Part shown: positions 62,061 through 64,000 of the stretch, piece by piece
Layout: every line of letters starts with the position of its first letter
Numbering within the stretch: position 1 is the stretch's first letter
NCBI GenBank assembly: GCA_913057175.1
Contig: CAJXNP010000007.1
Location: 124,001 to 188,000, forward strand
Source: an uncultured Cytophagales bacterium
Lineage (GTDB): Bacteria; Bacteroidota; Bacteroidia; Cytophagales; Cyclobacteriaceae
Length of the DNA: 64,000 nucleotides
Direction: 5' to 3'
The notes under the pieces: model-generated
The model's input: only the letters and a program-made list of their open reading frames with translations
Databases searched by the model: none
Told to the model about the DNA's origin: nothing
Made by a program: the position numbers and the translations under genes

Positions 62061-64000
62061 GGCTATTTTTCTATTTTCGGGATTCATATTTTTGTTCAGC
62101 TGTGGGAAAAAGGCTTCTGTCGAGAAATTGTTCGAAGTGATCCCCGCCAATTATTCAAATGTTCATTTTACCAATCAGCTCGTTGATAATGATTCCCAGA
62201 ATATTATTCAGGACCTTTTTTTTTACAATGGAAGCGGTATTGGAGCTGGCGATATCAATAATGATGGTCTGGTAGACCTGTATTTTACATCCAACCAGGG
62301 AGACAACAAACTTTACCTCAACCTTGGTGATTTTCAATTCAAAGACATTACGAATGAAGCTGGTGTGGCTAATCCGGACAGCTGGTCTACCGGCGTATCC
62401 ATGGCGGATGTAAATGCAGATGGATACCTGGATATTTATGTCAGCCAGGTCAGTTATAAATCCTATAAAGGAAAAAATAAACTATACATTAACAATGGCG
62501 ATCTCACATTTAGCGAACAGGCGGCGGAGTATAATCTCGATTTTGAGAAATTATCCATGCAATCAGCTTTTTTTGATTATGACCTGGATGGCGATCTGGA
62601 CATGTTTTTATTGTGCTATTCCGTTCACACAGAGAGATCTCATCAAAATATTTCTATCAGATCAACTTATGATTCCCTTTCAGGAGATAAGTTAATGAGG
62701 AATGACACCCCCCTAACCCCCCTCAAGGGGGGAAATTTCTCTCCCTCGAGGGGAGTGTTCACCGATGTCACCAACGAAGCTGGTATCTGGAGCAGCACAT
62801 TGGGCTATGGTCTGGGACTAGCTATTTCCGATATCAACCTGGATGGCTATCCCGACATCTATGTTGGAAATGACTTCCACGAAAATGACTATCTGTATTA
62901 CAACAACGGTGATGGAACATTTTCTGACAGGTTGCCTCAATCGGTCGGTCATGCTACCTATTATTCCATGGGAAACGATATAGCAGATTTTAATAACGAC
63001 GGAAAACCGGACATCATTTCCCTTGATATGAGGCCAAAGGACGATAAAATCTACAAAAGCTCGGTTGGACCCGATTCGTATGAAATTCAACAATTCAAGT
63101 TGAGTTACGGATTTCATCACCAATATTCCAGAAATGTGCTCCAGCTGAACATGGGAAATCTTTGGGATGGTAAAGCACATTTTGCAGATATCGCCCAATT
63201 AAGTGGATTGGAGGCAACAGATTGGAGCTGGTCTTCTTTATTTGCAGACCTGGACAACGACGGTTGGAAGGATATTTATATCACAAACGGGGTCATGAGG
63301 CGACCAAACGACCTGGACTACATGAAATATTTGGAAAATCCAATGGTCCAGAAAAATGCAACTGATATCGAATTGGCTCATAAAATTCCGCCCGGAAAGG
63401 CAAAAAATTTCTGTTTTCGAAATACAACAGATCTATTGTTTACGGACGTTTCTGAGGAGTGGGGTTTGGATCAAAACAGCTTTTCGAATGGAAGTGTTTA
63501 TGCTGACCTTGACAATGACGGAGACCTGGACCTTATAGTCAATAACATCAATGAGCAGGCATCGATACTAAAAAACCGATCAAATGAAATCAATCCAAAC
63601 AACTTCATCAAACTCAAACTGGCCGGCGATCAAAGAAACACATTTGGGATCGGCGCGAAAGTCACAGTTTATTCAAATCATATTAAACAAAACCAGGAAT
63701 TATTTCCAGTTAGAGGATACCTTTCGTCAGTCGATTATTCATTGAATTTTGGTGTGGGAAATGCTGACATTATCGATTCCATAAAGGTTAGATGGAATGA
63801 TGGAAAAGTTAGTTTGCTAACCAATATTACAACCAATCAAATACTGGAAATTGATAGAGGGGAAGCAGCTGTTTCTTTCGGAAATCCGCCAGACAAGAAG
63901 GAAACCTTTCCTTTTTTTAAGAAAGCCAGAAACAACAATAACGTTGATTTTATGCATCTGGAAAACAAGTTTATCAGCATAGACCGTGAAAAATTATTGC
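62044..64000 (+). CDS. CRTAC1-type FG-GAP/ASPIC-UnbV lipoprotein (second copy, cut by window end)
   Basis: A continuous frame of 652 complete codons from the ATG at 62044 to the window end, overlapping the first copy by 17 bases. The lipobox Cys is in F-L-F-S-C-G, then FG-GAP loops such as D-I-N-N-D-G-L-V-D-L-Y, D-V-N-A-D-G-Y-L-D-I-Y and D-Y-D-L-D-G-D-L-D-M-F, with an ASPIC/UnbV-type block G-I-G-A-K-V-T-V-Y and R-G-Y-L-S-S-V-D near 538-565. It is a tandem paralogue. Codons 222-231 come from REP-like copy 2. The C-terminal part is outside the window. Confidence 0.88.
   Translation, partial: MIRSIKAIFLFSGFIFLFSCGKKASVEKLFEVIPANYSNVHFTNQLVDNDSQNIIQDLFFYNGSGIGAGDINNDGLVDLYFTSNQGDNKLYLNLGDFQFKDITNEAGVANPDSWSTGVSMADVNADGYLDIYVSQVSYKSYKGKNKLYINNGDLTFSEQAAEYNLDFEKLSMQSAFFDYDLDGDLDMFLLCYSVHTERSHQNISIRSTYDSLSGDKLMRNDTPLTPLKGGNFSPSRGVFTDVTNEAGIWSSTLGYGLGLAISDINLDGYPDIYVGNDFHENDYLYYNNGDGTFSDRLPQSVGHATYYSMGNDIADFNNDGKPDIISLDMRPKDDKIYKSSVGPDSYEIQQFKLSYGFHHQYSRNVLQLNMGNLWDGKAHFADIAQLSGLEATDWSWSSLFADLDNDGWKDIYITNGVMRRPNDLDYMKYLENPMVQKNATDIELAHKIPPGKAKNFCFRNTTDLLFTDVSEEWGLDQNSFSNGSVYADLDNDGDLDLIVNNINEQASILKNRSNEINPNNFIKLKLAGDQRNTFGIGAKVTVYSNHIKQNQELFPVRGYLSSVDYSLNFGVGNADIIDSIKVRWNDGKVSLLTNITTNQILEIDRGEAAVSFGNPPDKKETFPFFKKARNNNNVDFMHLENKFISIDREKLL
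62707..62755 (+). repeat. REP-like element, copy 2, inside second CRTAC1 gene
   Basis: A 28-base core (62707-62734: A, C6, TAA, C6, TCAA, G6, AA) in frame as T-P-L-T-P-L-K-G-G-N, followed by a palindrome-like CTCCC TCGA GGGGAG at 62741-62755. It is opposite in orientation to copy 1 and lies at the same protein site, just before G-V-F-T-D-V. Both copies leave the reading frame intact. Confidence 0.7.

Noticed and set aside
1-64000. tRNA, rRNA, CRISPR arrays, insertion sequences and prophage genes
   Set aside because: I looked for cloverleaf-like stretches, regular spaced repeats, transposase or integrase motifs and phage structural genes and saw none.

Overview
The window is an ordinary-looking chromosomal segment, AT-rich (about 40% GC by eye), from a member of the Bacteroidota, most likely a Cytophagales-type gliding or marine lineage. 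The evidence is the gene families present: SusC/SusD with a FecI-type sigma factor and FecR anti-sigma factor, a SprE/PorW-like lipoprotein of gliding and type IX secretion, tandem OmpH/Skp, DUF6089-type outer-membrane barrels, a bactofilin, a DUF6702-HupE-M1 peptidase cluster, and an F-ATPase operon lacking the beta and epsilon genes. Several upstream regions carry the Bacteroidota -7 promoter motif TAnnTTTG. I saw no rRNA, tRNA, CRISPR array, insertion sequence or prophage. No gene-free stretch exceeds 300 bases; the longest, 22633-22910, holds a possible 24-codon ORF and an intrinsic terminator.

Layout. 1-414 is the end of a chromate transporter. 411-11682 (mostly minus strand) is a long envelope and core-metabolism run: YqeY, CvpA, PabA/TrpG, alpha/beta hydrolase, CBS protein, NAD kinase, two DUF6089 barrels, UppS, BamA and two OmpH chaperones, ending in a terminator. 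LdcA lies beyond it. 11736-13334 (plus) is pdxJ-yicC with a terminator. 13393-19257 (minus) holds a membrane zinc-ribbon protein, a DPP-IV peptidase, a hydrolase and dxs. 19455-21257 (plus) is scpA and a flippase-like membrane protein. 21258-22632 (minus) is a fructosamine-kinase/LMW-phosphatase pair, probably for protein deglycation. 22911-28990 (minus) is AddB-AddA for double-strand-break repair. 29048-31847 (minus) is a pair of OmpA-type proteins. 31965-36886 holds a 2'-5' RNA-ligase-like protein, DUF6702, HupE/UreJ, an M1 peptidase, a lipoprotein and a NUDIX hydrolase. 36945-43863 (minus) runs M23 peptidase, bactofilin, AtpZ, membrane protein, then ATP synthase a, c, b, delta, alpha, gamma. 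43975-50671 (plus) is the SprE-like lipoprotein, a class A PBP and uvrC.

50795-64000 (plus) is the accessory part: ECF sigma, FecR, STN-domain SusC, SusD, terminator, a small unknown lipoprotein, and two tandem CRTAC1-type FG-GAP/ASPIC-UnbV lipoproteins, the second cut by the window end. This looks like a trans-envelope-signalled nutrient-uptake locus of unknown substrate.

The most unusual observation is that both CRTAC1 paralogues carry, at the equivalent site between conserved R-N and F-T-D-V, an in-frame copy of the same 28-nt C/G-rich REP-like repeat, in opposite orientations (26 of 28 bases match after reverse-complementing). Also notable are a hairpin between atpE and atpF, a long hairpin ahead of susC, a possible small transcript at 22701-22819, and a PBP whose glycosyltransferase motif has glutamate where lysine is expected.
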